Shown here: positions 21,676-32,682 of the stretch, piece after piece
Layout: each line of letters starts with the position of its first letter
Numbering within the stretch: the first letter of the stretch is position 1
Source of the DNA: Mycoplasmopsis bovigenitalium
GTDB lineage: Bacteria > Bacillota_I > Bacilli_A > Mycoplasmatales > Metamycoplasmataceae
Reading direction: 5' to 3'
NCBI RefSeq assembly: GCF_002356075.1
Contig: NZ_AP017902.1
Location: 789,554-853,553 of the forward strand
Length of the DNA: 64,000 nt
The notes under the pieces: generated by a model
What the model was told of the DNA's origin: nothing
Seen by the model: only the letters and a program-made list of their open reading frames with translations
Database searches by the model: none
Translations under genes and position numbers: made by a program

Positions 21676-22578
21676 TTATATTAATTTAGTTAAAACTCTT
21701 AATTTAGCACTTCTTGATCGATTGTTTAGTTCAGTTTCACTTGAACTTGGATCAATAACTTTTACACTGAAATTTTTTTGTTCTTTTATTGGCATTTTGG
21801 CCGGCATTTTATCTTTGATAAGAGCGCCAAAAAATTTTTTAACGATTCTATCCTCGATTGAATGAAAACTTATAATAGCCAACTTAGCATTTGGTTTTAA
21901 TAAATCTAGACTTTTATTAAGCATAGTTTGCAACGATTCAAATTCATTATTGACAGCAATTCTAATTGCTTGAAAAACCGCTTTGCAAGGGTTTTTCGCA
22001 TTGACAATTTTTGCTGGCAATGAATTTCTAATTACATTCGCAAATTGTAATGTTGTATCAATTGGGCGAGACTTAACAATGGCATTCGCAACTTGACGTG
22101 CAAGCTTTACCTCTGCGTTATTAATTAAAATCTGCTCAATAGATGCAACATCATAATTATTGATGATGTAATGCGCATCTAAACTTTGATTTTGGTCCAT
22201 TCGCATATCAAGATATGCATCTTTGTTGTAACTAAAACCGCGCTCAGCATTATCAATTTGTGGAGAAGAAATTCCTAAATCTGCAATTATTCCATCAACA
22301 GATTTAATTCCAAGTTTATTTAGCTCTTCAGTTATATATTTAAAGTCTGACTTAACTAATATGAAATTTGCATTAATTTTACTCAAACGCTCGCGACTTT
22401 TCTCTATCGCAAAGTCATCTTTGTCAAAACTAATTAGTTTACCTGTTGTTAATTTTTCTAATATGGCTGCTGAATGCCCACCCATTCCAAGCGTTAAATC
22501 CACATAAATTCCATCTGGTTTAACTTGCAATGAATCAATAGTTTCCTCCAGCAACACTGAATAATGATTATCTAGCAT
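21676..22578 (-). CDS. rsmH: 16S rRNA m4C1402 methyltransferase RsmH
   Basis: RsmH (MraW) methylates C1402 in the 30S P site. SAM-binding motif I reads YVDLTLGMGGHSAAIL; DGIIADLGISSPQID and the late AIISFHSIEDRIVKKFF are also family marks. It has 300 residues. Its start overlaps the 3' end of mraZ by 11 bases. Confidence 0.97.
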   Translation of the reverse strand: MLDNHYSVLLEETIDSLQVKPDGIYVDLTLGMGGHSAAILEKLTTGKLISFDKDDFAIEKSRERLSKINANFILVKSDFKYITEELNKLGIKSVDGIIADLGISSPQIDNAERGFSYNKDAYLDMRMDQNQSLDAHYIINNYDVASIEQILINNAEVKLARQVANAIVKSRPIDTTLQFANVIRNSLPAKIVNAKNPCKAVFQAIRIAVNNEFESLQTMLNKSLDLLKPNAKLAIISFHSIEDRIVKKFFGALIKDKMPAKMPIKEQKNFSVKVIDPSSSETELNNRSRSAKLRVLTKLI

Positions 22579-22999
22579 ATTTTGCTAACTCGTTTGCGGC
22601 ATTTTCTAATTCTTCAACACTTATTTGCTCATTATATTTTTCAAAGTTTTCTGCTGACCAAAGTTCAACAGAATTACCAACCCCAATAAAAATAACGTCT
22701 TTTTGGATAGCAGCTTTAGTAATAACGTTTTTTGGCAAAACAAAACGTGCCATTGAATCAAGTTCGATTTCGTGAGTGTTTCCAAGTCAAAAACGCTTTA
22801 ACAAATTCGCGTTTTTATCAAAAGCACTCTTAGAAGTTAAGTCGGCAGTTAATTTTGCAAACTCAGCTTCGCTTCGTAATTCAACAATATTTTGCATTCC
22901 GATTGTTAAATAGAATTTTGAGCCCAGTGCATCACGCAATTTAGCGGGCAACGCAACTCTATTTTTCGAATCAATTGTTCTATCGTATTGTCCGTACAC
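22568..22999 (-). CDS. mraZ: Transcriptional regulator MraZ
   Basis: MraZ is an AbrB-like double-domain regulator of the division cluster. I chose the GTG at 22999 (M-Y-G-Q-Y-D-R-T-I-D-S-K-N-R), which aligns with the MFMGEY start of other MraZ proteins and has GGAGG 5 nt upstream. An in-frame GTG at 23011 would add four residues from inside the Shine-Dalgarno. Two repeats of the fold are seen (D-S-K-N-R-V-A-L-P-A and D-S-M-A-R-F-V-L-P). The product has 143 residues and needs one TGA=Trp. Confidence 0.92.
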
Positions 23000-23024
23000 A
23001 CTTTCCTCCACTATCCACCACTAT
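22998..23024 (-). promoter_or_regulatory. MraZ-binding box
   Basis: On the minus strand three 7-bp repeats ATAGTGG, ATAGTGG, AAAGTGT are spaced by exactly 3 bp (TGG, AGG). This matches the AAAGTG[T/G]-N3 repeat reported for Mollicute MraZ. The third repeat overlaps the mraZ Shine-Dalgarno and GTG start. Confidence 0.75.
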
Positions 23025-23093
23025 TCTACATTATTATTGCTTTAATTTTTAATTAATTTTTAATATTTTTTTCAAGATTTTTGCTGGCAAAAC

Positions 23094-23139
23094 AAAAACG
23101 AATTTTTGGGTGATTTTTTACGGCAAAAATTCGTTTTTT
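23094..23139. other. Long hairpin in a divergent intergenic region
   Basis: Arms AAAAACGAATTTTTG and CAAAAATTCGTTTTT, with a 15-nt loop, followed by T runs on both strands. It looks like a terminator but lies between divergently transcribed genes (mraZ and the M20 gene). The rest of 23025-23366 is AT-rich with no gene that I can see. Confidence 0.5.
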
Positions 23140-23366
23140 GTAAATTAAACAATTTTGTAAAAAGGTGGGTAAAAATTTATGGAATAAGCATTTCATAATT
23201 AAAAAATCTATTTTTTGGAACCAAAGATAAAAAAATAGTCAAAGATGAGCAAAAAATCAATCTATTTTTCAATGAATTTTTGAATGCATTTTGCAAAATA
23301 AATAATTACGAAAAAATTACCTAGATATATAATTTAAATTATTTATTTTATATTTGAAGGAGCTAC

Positions 23367-24557
23367 ATGTCTTATTTAACAAGAGCAAAAGAACTTTTTG
23401 AAGAAGCAAAACAAATTAGACGTCAAATTCACACTAATCCCGAAGTTGGATTCGAATTGCCAAATACTGCAAAATTAATTGAAAAAATATTAGATAAGTA
23501 CAATATCGAACACCAAAGACTAGGTGATACCTTCGCAATTATTGGAACATTAGGCGATGCCAAAAAAGGTAAAACTTTACTTTTAAGAGCTGATATGGAC
23601 GCACTGCCAACTACTGAAGAATCAGGATTAGATTTTGCGTCTAAAAATGGTGCTGCACACCTTTGTGGCCATGATTTGCACACTACTTGTTTACTTATTT
23701 CTTTAATTATTCTTAAAGAAAATGAAAACAAATTAAAAGGACAAATTAAATTTTTATTCCAACCAGCCGAAGAGACACTAAATGGTGGAGCACTAATGCT
23801 TAAAAAAGGTATTTTAAATAACCCTAAACCAGATGCTGGCTTAGCACTTCATATGTGACCTAATGGCGAAAAACTTGGTATATTAGTTCAAAGAAAAGAA
23901 GCACTAGCATCTGCACTAAATTTCAAAATCGAAATTGAGGGCAAAGGTGCGCATGGCGCTATGCCATTTAATGGTGTTGATCCAGTTTTTGTAGCATCAC
24001 AAATTATTAATGCAACAAATGGTATTCTTGCAAGAGAATTGCCATCAAATAAAGGTGCATCATTATCAATGGGCTTTATTGAAGCTCCTGGTGGAGCTAT
24101 TAATGTTGTGCCATCAAGAGCATATCTTCAAGGTACAGCTCGTTCATTATTTACTGAAACTACCGAACACTTAAGAACTCGTCTTCCAGAAGTAACTGAG
24201 TATATTGCTAAGGCATTTAGAGCAAATGCTAAATTTGAATTTGTAGCAAATGTTCCTGCACTAGTTAATGATGAAAATATGGCTGATTTAGTTATAGAAT
24301 CATCACAGCAAGCGCTTAATAATGAATATAATGTTGATTATTATGAACCCGCACTCGCTTCAGAAGATTATGCTCACATTGCTGACGAATTGCCAGAATC
24401 TTGTTACTTTTTAGTTTCGTGTCCAGCTTTTGAAGACAAAAGTAAAAATATTGGTGTTCATAACCCTAAAACCATATTTAACGAGCAAGCACTAATTATT
24501 GGTCCAACTGCCATGGTTCAATCTGCAATTAATTGATTAGATAAAAATTCTAAGTAA
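23367..24557 (+). CDS. M20-family amidohydrolase
   Basis: A 396-residue metallohydrolase of the N-acyl-amino-acid/hippurate hydrolase type. Ligand motifs are visible: LLRADMDALP, HLCGHDLHT, the catalytic PAEE and the late SEDYAHIAD; a dimerisation domain sits in the middle (KGAHGAMPFNGVDP). It probably removes acyl groups from amino acids or peptides in the cytoplasm; the substrate cannot be told. Its stop overlaps the next gene by one base. Confidence 0.93.
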
Positions 24558-25204
24558 TGCTTAAAATCTTAGGTTTAGAACTAGATTGAGTTACCATTTT
24601 TGAAATAATTGGCACAATAGCCTTTGCTGCATCAGGGGCTGATGTAGCAATCAAAAAGAAAATGGACTTATTTGGTATAACTGTTTTAGGTGTCACAACC
24701 GCTGTTGGCGGGGGAATCATTCGTGACATTATATTAAACAAAGATGAACTAACAGCATTTACTAGCCCAATATATATATCTTTGGCAATAGTGGCATCAA
24801 TAATTACCTTTTTATTAAAAAATAAAAGAATTATTGATGTTGATAGCAAATTTTTCAATTTTGTAGATGCTCTAGGACTTGGTGTGTTTACAATCGTTGG
24901 CAGTCAGCAAGCAATCCAAATAAAACAAATAACTGAAATAAGTGCGAGAAATATAATATTAATAATGTTCACTGGCGCTATAACAGGTGTTGGTGGGGGG
25001 ATAATTAGGGATATATTTGCCAATCGAGTCCCAGTTATTTTTGAAAAAAATATATATGCCTTAGCTTCAGTTTTGGGAACAATTATTTTAATGCTTCTTT
25101 ATCGTGTTGATATTAAGTTTGCGATGCTAATTGCCTCATTTACTGTGATTATGGTTAGAATCTTGTCAATTAAGTTCAATGTATCGCTCCCAAAACCCAA
25201 ATAA
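24557..25204 (+). CDS. UPF0126/TRIC-like cation channel family protein
   Basis: A 215-residue membrane protein with about seven helices in two repeats, each marked by a glycine motif: AVGGGIIRDI at about residue 55 and VGGGIIRDIF at about 145. This is the signature of the UPF0126 family, relatives of trimeric intracellular cation (TRIC) channels. It is coupled to the M20 hydrolase by TAATG. Confidence 0.9.
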
Positions 25205-25206
25205 TA

Positions 25207-25230
25207 AAATGCGCGCGTGCGCATTTTTTA
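25207..25230. terminator. Bidirectional terminator
   Basis: Stem AAATGCGC/GCGCATTT with loop GCGT and flanking A and T runs, between the TRIC-like gene and the convergent glycosyltransferase. Confidence 0.85.
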
Positions 25231-25328
25231 GTCTCCATAAAATAAAACAGAAATATATGAATCAATAATTTGTTTAGAACGCTCAATAATTTGTTCTTTA
25301 AATAAATAAGAAATTCATTCATAATTTC

Positions 25329-26598
25329 CTACATTTGAACTATATCTTTTGTGTCTGAATGTTTAATAGGTTTTCAAACCACTTTTTTCTTTAATAGCGC
25401 AGTTAAAAAAGCTGCTAAGTAAATGAAAAATGCAATCGGAAACAAAATTGAGTATCAAATCTTTTTTATAAAAGAGGCTTTGATTCTTTTAAACTCGGTC
25501 AAAGTTGTTATTAATCCAAAAACAAAAGGAGTTAAAAGTGTTAAACTAATTCCGATAGTTAAATTAATAATTGCATAATTTCCTAGAGCAATGTTAGAAG
25601 TTGAATATCCAAAAATCGCAAATGACAAATTAACCAAAAATGAAAGAATAAAAATTAAACTAGTTGGGAAAATGAATGAAAATATATCAAACGCAGATAT
25701 ACTTGTGAATGATTTTAAAAATAGTTTTCCAGAATATTTTCTAAAAACTTGTAGAAAACCTTTAGCTCAGCGAGTTCGTTGTCTAAAAAATGTTTTTAAA
25801 TCTGTCGGCTGCTCATCATATGTTATAGCATCTTTAGCATAACCTATTTTTTGACCCTTTGAAACTAAATCTGATGATAGTTGAATATCCTCAGTTAGTA
25901 AATGGTATTTTCAACCATCTTTTAAAATATTTGAGTCAACTAAAAATCCTGTGCCAGATATCGAACAACTTATATTAAGAGCTTTTTTTGGTCTATTAAC
26001 AAATACTGATTCACGAATGTACATTAATCCAGAGATTGCTGCAACCCATGATGAATTGTAATTTTTAGGCATTCTGTATGATGTAATTATTTTGTATCCT
26101 TTTGAATACTCAATATTGATGTAGTGTAAAAAATCTTTATCAACCACATTGTCAGCATCAAACACAATAAAAGCATCATATTCTAATGAATTAGATAGCT
26201 GCCCCCCGTCTTAATTGGTTAATATGCTTTATTGCATAATCCAAAGTATAGCCTTTGCCGATGTTTTGAGCATCATTTCTTTCAATAACAATTGCGCCCT
26301 GTTGGTCAGCAATTTCTTTTGAATTATCAGTGCAATTGTCTGCAATTACATAAATATCAAATAAATCAGATGGATAATTTTGACATTTAAGTGACTTAAT
26401 TAAATTCGCAATCACACTACTTTCGTTTCGAGCAGGGATTAAAATCGCAAATTTGTGCATAGCGCACATTAAATTATTCTTTTTATTTTTAAATATCCTC
26501 AATATGAATCCAACAACAAAATACAAGATATTTAAAAATAGGAATAAAAGGGAAAATATCAACATCGATATATTGAACCACATTAAAAATATTTGCAT
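25329..26598 (-). pseudogene. Family 2 glycosyltransferase, frameshifted at a G6 run
   Basis: The first frame (26598 to TAA 26191) codes for an N-terminal membrane helix and the GT2 start (FAILIPARNESSVIANLI, IYVIADNCTDNS, GKGYTLDYAI). The second frame (to TAG 25329) continues with the DxD motif FDADN, the TED segment, the QRTRW motif of processive glycosyltransferases, and three to four C-terminal helices. The frames join if the G6 run (C6 on the plus strand, 26202-26207) is reduced to G5. A further open stretch of about 35 codons beyond the TAG lies in another frame (to about 25228), so a second shift is possible. It would make a surface polysaccharide or glycolipid when in frame. SD AAGGAG precedes ATG 26598. 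Confidence 0.85.
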
Positions 26599-26811
26599 TA
26601 TTGCTCCTTAACAAATTATTTAGCATTGTTTCATTGCTTAATACTAAATAAATATCAAAAATTATAATAAAGTTTTTATTAAAAGTAATAAATATTACAT
26701 TTATAGAGAAATAAATATATAAATAATATTGATTAAAGTTACGACAATTACAGTTAACAATGTTTAATAAATCACAAGCACTAAAAAGTTTCTATTAAAA
26801 CTAAACAAAAA

Positions 26812-26863
26812 AGCTAACACTTTTAACGCGTTAACTTTTTTTTCATGTTTAACAGTGTTAGCT
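26812..26863 (-). terminator. Terminator of rmuC
   Basis: A 10-bp stem AGCTAACACT/AGTGTTAGCT with a 32-nt loop, followed by TTTTTT on the minus strand; the stem overlaps the rmuC stop codon. Confidence 0.6.
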
Positions 26864-28322
26864 AGTTTAAATGTTCACTTGCATCTTCGTATTCTTCATC
26901 AAATGAAACATCAATTTTGCTTTTTTTAGCAATTCCAAGCGAACTTGCTTGTTTATTGATACTTCCCAAAACACTATCTGAGTGTTTTTTAACTGTAATG
27001 ATTGATTTTTTGGCCTTATCAATTGATTTGGCACTATCAGAAACACTCTTAACAAGTTTTTCATATGTTGATTGAACACTTAAAAATAAGTCACGAATCT
27101 TATCAATTTGTTGTGAAAAATGATAGTTATTGCTTTGCATAAATATTGAATAAATGAATGCTAGAATATTGGTTGGTCCTAAAACTTGAACATAATGTTC
27201 TTTGTATAAGTCAAAGATAAATCCATTACCCTCTTTTATTAAAGTTAAATAAATTGTTTCAGCTGGAATATACATTATTGCGTAAGGAGTTGTTTTTTTG
27301 TTAGGTTTTATGTATTTATCGGCTATATCTTTGGCTTGTTTTTTAACAGCATCTCTTAGTGCTTTAAATTTTTCTGCTTTTCTAGATGGGTCATCTTCTT
27401 CATCGAATTTTTTTCAAATATCTAAATGGAATTTTGAATCAATTGGAATTAGTATTGATTTTGTTGTATCAAGTTCTCCATCTTTTTCATTCATTATTGA
27501 TTTAATAACAAAGTCGACTTTTTCTTGTGTGTTAGGGTCAATTGAGTATTGTTCAAATCATAACTTATCTTTAAGATTCGGGAAATGATGTTGCAGCATT
27601 TGTGAAAGTGAAAATTCACCAATTAAACCAACAGTTTTGTTGTTATTAAATACTTTTTCAAGCCCCATAACACTTTTTTGAACAGTTTCAAACTTAGTCA
27701 TTCCTTGGTTCATTTCATCCATTGAAGTTTTAATATTATTAAACTGTTCTTTAATGTGTTTGGTTAGTTTATCTTCAAAGTGTGAGTCAATATTTTCTTT
27801 AATTGTTTTGTATCAACTATCATTGTTGTTGGTGATTTCTAACAATTTTTTATCGATTTTCGCATTCAAATTTTCAATTGATTCATTATTGATTTTAATT
27901 ATTTTTGCTTCTAAATCTTTAAAGTTTGATTCCTGCTGCGCAATGTTTTTATTTATTTTTTCATTGCCATCAAGCAAATTTTTATGAATCAATTCGTTTC
28001 CTTCTTTTAGATTTTTATTGATTGAATCCAAATTAGTTTGATTGTTTTTGTTTAATTCATCTTTAACATTGCTCAAAACATCCTTTACATTACTTAATTG
28101 TTGAGTGATGCTCAAAGCAATATCTTTTTCAATATTGCTTGAGATATTTTTACTCATACTATCAAATTGTTCTTTAACACCATCATTAATGCCTTTAGAA
28201 ATATTTTCACCAAATGAATTGAATTTACGGCGTTTTAGTAAAAATACAATTGATTGAGTAATTGCAAAAACAATGATAAATATCATTGTAAAAATTAACA
28301 AAATCAATATTGCTAAATCCAT
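26862..28322 (-). CDS. rmuC: RmuC-domain DNA recombination protein
   Basis: RmuC proteins have a coiled coil and a nuclease-like domain and affect recombination at inverted repeats. The 486-residue frame needs TGA=Trp. It has an N-terminal membrane helix (AILILLIFTMIFIIVFAI), a long coiled coil (about residues 40-190, many N/K/E repeats), then the conserved RmuC core (GLIGEFSLSQML, LIPIDSKFHLDIW, PYAIMYIPAETIY, VLGPTNILAFIYSI). It lies next to recA on the same strand, although the 120-bp gap suggests separate promoters. Confidence 0.9.
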
Positions 28323-28442
28323 ATTTTTCCTCCTGATTTATTTCTAATTTAATTATATGCTGAATTATTAACTTGCTTTCTGAATTATCATCAAAAATAG
28401 ACAATGTTTATAAACATTGCTATTAATCAACGAAAATAATTG

Positions 28443-29420
28443 TTAATTTAAGGTTTTCTGTTCTATTTCTTTTCTGAATTCGTCTTGTGATTTTAATAAA
28501 TCTTTAAGTGCTTTTTTACCTTGACATAGATTCTGGTTTTGATATGAATATCAAGACCCTTTCTTTTCAAAAACATTCTTTTCACATGCTAACTCAATTA
28601 ATTCTCCAATTGAATCAACACCCTGACCGAAAATTATTTCTGTTTGGAACGTTTTAAATGGCGGCGCTAATTTGTTTTTAACAACCTTAATTTTGACATC
28701 ATTACCGACAATTTCTTTGCCATCAACAATTGATGATACTCTTCTAACTTCAATTCTTACCGATGAATAAAATTTAAGAGCTCTACCACCAGTTGTGGTT
28801 TCAGGATTACCAAACATAACACCAATTTTTTCTCTTATTTGATTAACAAAAATAATAGTTGTATTTGTTTTATTTAATGTTGCAGTAATTTTTCTCAATG
28901 ATTTTGACATCAATCTAGCATGCAAGCCAATTTGATTATCAGACATTTCGCCGTTTAACTCGGCTTCAGGAACTAAAGCAGCAACTGAATCAACAATTAT
29001 TAAATCAATTGCACCTGATTTTGCTAAATAATCAACAATATCCATTGCTTGCTCACCACTATCGGGCTGAGAAATGATAACTTTTTCTAAATCAATTCCT
29101 AAATTAGCAGCGTAATTGGGGTCAATTGAGTGCTCAGCATCAATAAAGGCCGCCACTCCACCCGCTTTTTGTACTTGCGCGATAGCGTGCAAGCATAATG
29201 TGGTTTTACCACCACTTTCAGGGCCAAATATCTCTATTATTCTGCCTTGTGGATAACCCTTAATCCCTAATGCTTCATCAAGTAAATATGAACCGGTTGG
29301 AATTACTTTAATTGATTTTGTTAAATCTGATGTGTCAAAAAATGTTATAGCCTCTTCACCAAATTTCTTAGTTATTTCGCTAATAGCTTTTTGAACTGCG
29401 TCGTTTTCGATTTTTTTCAT
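28443..29420 (-). CDS. recA: Recombinase RecA
   Basis: RecA drives homologous strand exchange. Walker A is GPESGGKTT, and the family segments VAFIDAEHSIDP, LIIVDSVAALVPEAEL, the L1/L2 region (SKSLRKITATLNKT..FVNQIREKIGVMFGNPETTTGGRALKFYSS, split here) are intact. The frame has 325 residues after reading TGA=Trp (KGSWYSYQN), a little shorter than typical RecA because the acidic C-tail is reduced. Confidence 0.97.
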
Positions 29421-29747
29421 TCTATTTTCCTTTCAATATGCTATTAGCAATAATTCAAATTTTATTTAAATAAGGAAAAAATTATTAAAAATTGTTTTAT
29501 TTTTCAATAAACTCTTAAATTATTTTTTTATTTTAAGCTATTAAATTTTAATTAGAAAGTTAGCTACATATTAAAAAATGTAAATAAGGTTATTTTATCG
29601 CTATTTTTTTGTTTTTTCTATTATATTAGTAATATTGGTTAAAATATGGAAAAGATTACACATTACAAGTTAATTTATTATAATAATATTGGTACATAAT
29701 TGTGCCAACAACACTTTCAGTGAATTAAGATATATATTGAGGATTAT
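29421..29747. other. Divergent promoter region recA / transporter
   Basis: No gene seen. A TATAAT at 29679-29684 (plus) lies upstream of the transporter. Just after it, at 29691-29706, the imperfect palindrome GGTACATAATTGTGCC could be an operator or a weak hairpin. A GAGG site precedes ATG 29748. Confidence 0.4.
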
Positions 29748-30977
29748 ATGTTTTTTAAAAACCTAGTTAAAATCCTTTCTGACCAAGGACTATATGGAGC
29801 TGTTATTGCTACATTAGTCTTTGTAGGTATAGGTTATCTAGTTACCAAAAAAGGTATATTTAATAAAGAAATAAATGGTAAGCTTTCTAAATTCTTATTA
29901 GATTATGCATTGCCATTTCTATGCATTGTCGCATTTATGCAACCAGCGAACGCTAAATTAGGTCGTGAAGCTGGTATTGTAATTGGTATTTCTGCAGCGT
30001 TCTACATTTTAATCGGTGTATGAAACACAGTAATAATCAGATTGTGACCAAAATTAATGTCAAAATCTGTTTATGCAAAAGCTGAAAGACTATATCAAAA
30101 ACAAGGCGGAGATTTGACAAAAGAGCAATTTAAACAAGCTCACATTCAAAGCTACGCTAGAAAAATCTCAGCAGCGCAAATGATGGTCGCTTATGCTTCG
30201 CTTCAATTCTTTGCGGTTCCATTAGTTACTGCTCTTAAAGGAAATGGTCCAGAAGCAATATTCAATGGTTCAGCAACTGCGCTACTACAAGTATGAAACC
30301 TACCTTACATGATTGGTGCGTTCTCATACCTAAAAATGTCTTATTCAGGAGAAAAATTCTCAAAAGACATGATTAAACATATAGTTAAATCATTATTATC
30401 ACCAATGATGATTTGCCTATACATTTCAGCAACTCTATGAACACTACAATTTATTCCACAAATTGGAAAAAACCTTGTAACAAGCGCAAAAGATCCATTC
30501 AACTTTAATGTTGCAGCAGAAGGTGGAAAACAATTCTGAGCCGGAATGCTAGAAAGATTTACAATTCTTAAATCATTCCTAGTTCCAGGTGTTCAATTGA
30601 TTTCTCCAATGGCTTGAATTCTAATTGGTGGCTCAATTGCTACTTCAGACTTAAAAGAAGCTGTTAAAGATAAAGCTGTTTGAATTACAACTATCAGAAA
30701 ACTATTCACAGTTCCAATTTTCATGTTCTTAGTGGTAATAGGATTTGTGGTTGGCGGACTACTTACACCAAGTACAGCTACACTACTAGTTATCCTAGGT
30801 GCTTGTCCACCTGCTGCCGTTACAATAGTATTCTCAGTTGCTTACAAACACGAACACACACCATTTACAGCTCAAGTTAGTTCATTATCAACAGTTGGTT
30901 GCTTAATTGCATTACCAATATGAACTCTTTTAGCTTCGGCTGCTTTCAAAGCTTTAGCTCCAGTTGTTGCAGCTTAA
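29748..30977 (+). CDS. AEC-family transporter
   Basis: A 409-residue permease with about ten hydrophobic segments and a hydrophilic insertion at about residues 105-140. The repeated pattern of an N-terminal LVFVGIGYLVTKKGIF helix, LDYALPFLCIVAF, a mid-protein GSIATSDLKEA loop and the C-terminal ILGACPPAAVTIVFSVAY match auxin-efflux-carrier-like (AEC) permeases, which in bacteria move malate or other organic acids. The frame reads at least eight TGA as Trp. The IS at 31006 begins 28 bases after its stop, so its original terminator may have been displaced. Confidence 0.8.
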
Positions 30978-31005
30978 GCAATAAACAAAAACAAAGTCAA
31001 TTTTA

Positions 31006-32343
31006 TAAACCAGGACAAAAAAAGTTAACACTGAGGTGTTGGCTTTTTTGTCCGAGTTTAAGGGGGAGGCTAACACCAAAAGTGTTAGCTTTTTTAAATT
31101 TTCAAATGCAACAAAAAGGAGAATACAAATGTCAAGACACTTTATCAAAGAAGAGTTTGATATGATTTATAAAATCTACAATGAATTTGGGTTAAAACAA
31201 ACAATAAATTATATAAATGATATTTCGCCAGACACAAATTTTATAACGAGAAAACATCTACTTGAAAGAATCAGAAAAATTATAAGATACTATAATAATG
31301 GTATGCAAGATCAATTATTAGATAAAAAGGGTGCGAACAGAAAGCCAGGTAGTGGTAGACCTAAAAAACCAATCGAACCCGATTGAAACGAATTCACAAA
31401 AGAAGAATTAATAGAAATAGCTAAGAGATATTACGAGATCAATAAAAATAAATCAAAATCAGGAAAACTTAGTGAAGCTAAAAAACTAAATATTCCCTAC
31501 AGTAAATCTGCAAAAATTTTTAATGTATGCAGACAAGCAGTAGCAAAATTTAAAACTAGAGTTATAAAAGTAAAGGAACACAAAAACGATGCAATAATTA
31601 GAAAATCCTTTCTTGATAACAAAGGTAGATATGGTCGCTTAAGGTTGAGTGCTTATATTTCTATGAAATATAATATTTACATTAACCCTCGAAGTCTTGG
31701 AAGAGATTTAAAAAGATTGAATTTAATATGCAAAATTAGAAAACAAAGAAGAAAGAGCGAAATTAAGAACACTAAATTCGCTTTGCCAGATATTGTTAAA
31801 CGCGATTACAATGACAAATTAAACAGAAATATTTTCGCTACCGATGTTTCATATGTAAAAGCGCCAAGAGATGTTAAGGATAACCATGTATTTTTGTCTG
31901 TAATAATTGAGCATAAAACTAAAAAAATCAGAGATTTTAAATTATCTGTAAACAATGATATTGATTTAGTTATGGATAATATAAATACATTTATGTCTAT
32001 CGATAAAGATTTTATTATTCATTCAGACCATGGATTTCAATACACTTCAAAAATCTATATTGACAAAATAAATAAAATGGGAGGAACTGTTTCATTATCC
32101 CGTGTAGGAAATTCTTTGGATAATAGGGAGGTTGAATACTGATTTTCTATTATAAAAAGCGAATGTTTAAATGAATTAGATTACAGTAAAATAACTTTAG
32201 AAGATCTGAAAAAAATAATTGCTGATTATATATTTTGATACAACAACTATAGAATTCAATCAATTTTAAATTGAAAAACACCACAGCAATATGCTATGAT
32301 GTTAAAATAATATTAAACTGTTAACTTTTTTTGTCCTAGTTTA
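31006..32343 (+). mobile_element. IS3-family-like insertion sequence, copy 1 (1338 bp)
   Basis: Bounded by about 25-bp inverted repeats (TAAACYAGGACAAAAAAAG...), with the direct repeat TTA on both flanks (31003-31005 and 32344-32346). The first 55 bp form a palindrome in their own right and are followed by a second hairpin (GCTAACAC..GTGTTAGC) before the transposase. A second element of the same length with the same ORFs ends at the window edge. The insertion lies between the AEC transporter and the rpsF-ssb-rpsR terminator. Confidence 0.93.
31129..32310 (+). CDS. IS3-family transposase (DDE)
   Basis: A single 393-residue ORF reading TGA as Trp. The N-terminal part is helix-turn-helix-like with a basic GSGRPKKP linker. 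The rve-type catalytic core shows FATDVSYV (first Asp), HSDHGFQYTS (second Asp) and NSLDNREVEYWFSIIKSE (Glu), ending with the YNNYRIQSILNWKTPQQY motif typical of IS3/IS150 transposases. The ATG at 31129 has AAAAAGGAGA upstream; an in-frame start at 31036 lies inside the terminal hairpins and is unlikely. Unlike many IS3 elements there is no orfA/orfB frameshift. Confidence 0.92.
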
Positions 32344-32368
32344 TTATGGCTTTGTTTTTTATACAAAA

Positions 32369-32390
32369 AAATGTGCCCAAAAGCACATTT
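32369..32390 (-). terminator. Terminator of rpsF-ssb-rpsR
   Basis: Stem AAATGTGC/GCACATTT with a 6-nt loop; on the minus strand it is followed by TTTTT. Confidence 0.8.
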
Positions 32391-32397
32391 TCATGAA

Positions 32398-32673
32398 TTA
32401 GTCTTGACGAGCTACAGTAGCAACTGCACGAACACGTTCTTTTGTGTAAGGCATAAGAGCCATAAAACGAGCTCTTTTAATTGCCATTGCAACTTTTCTT
32501 TGATCTTTTGCTGATAATCCAGTTGCAGATCTAGGTTTGATTTGTCCTGTTCCAGTAATAAATTTGCTTAGTAATTCTACATCTTTGTAGTCAATGTAAT
32601 TTAGATTTAGTTCAGCAATTAAACTTCTACGACGTTTTGTAAAAGGTTTTTTTGTTTTGTTAAATTTAGCCAT
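32398..32673 (-). CDS. rpsR: Ribosomal protein S18
   Basis: S18 binds S6 on the 30S platform. The 91-residue protein has the basic N-terminal [12 protein letters not shown] and the conserved core [14 protein letters not shown] and G-Q-I-K-P-R-x-x-T-G-L. It is the third gene of rpsF-ssb-rpsR, ten bases downstream of ssb. Confidence 0.97.
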   Translation of the reverse strand: MAKFNKTKKPFTKRRRSLIAELNLNYIDYKDVELLSKFITGTGQIKPRSATGLSAKDQRKVAMAIKRARFMALMPYTKERVRAVATVARQD

Positions 32674-32682
32674 TATTATCTC

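Noticed and set aside
26812..26863. IS remnant at the rmuC 3' end
   Set aside because: It shares only GCTAACAC/GTGTTAGC with an internal IS hairpin and lacks the TAAAC..GGACAAAA ends; an ordinary terminator explains it.
31036..31128. Upstream start of the IS transposase
   Set aside because: The extension is coded by the terminal hairpins; the ATG at 31129 has a clear Shine-Dalgarno.
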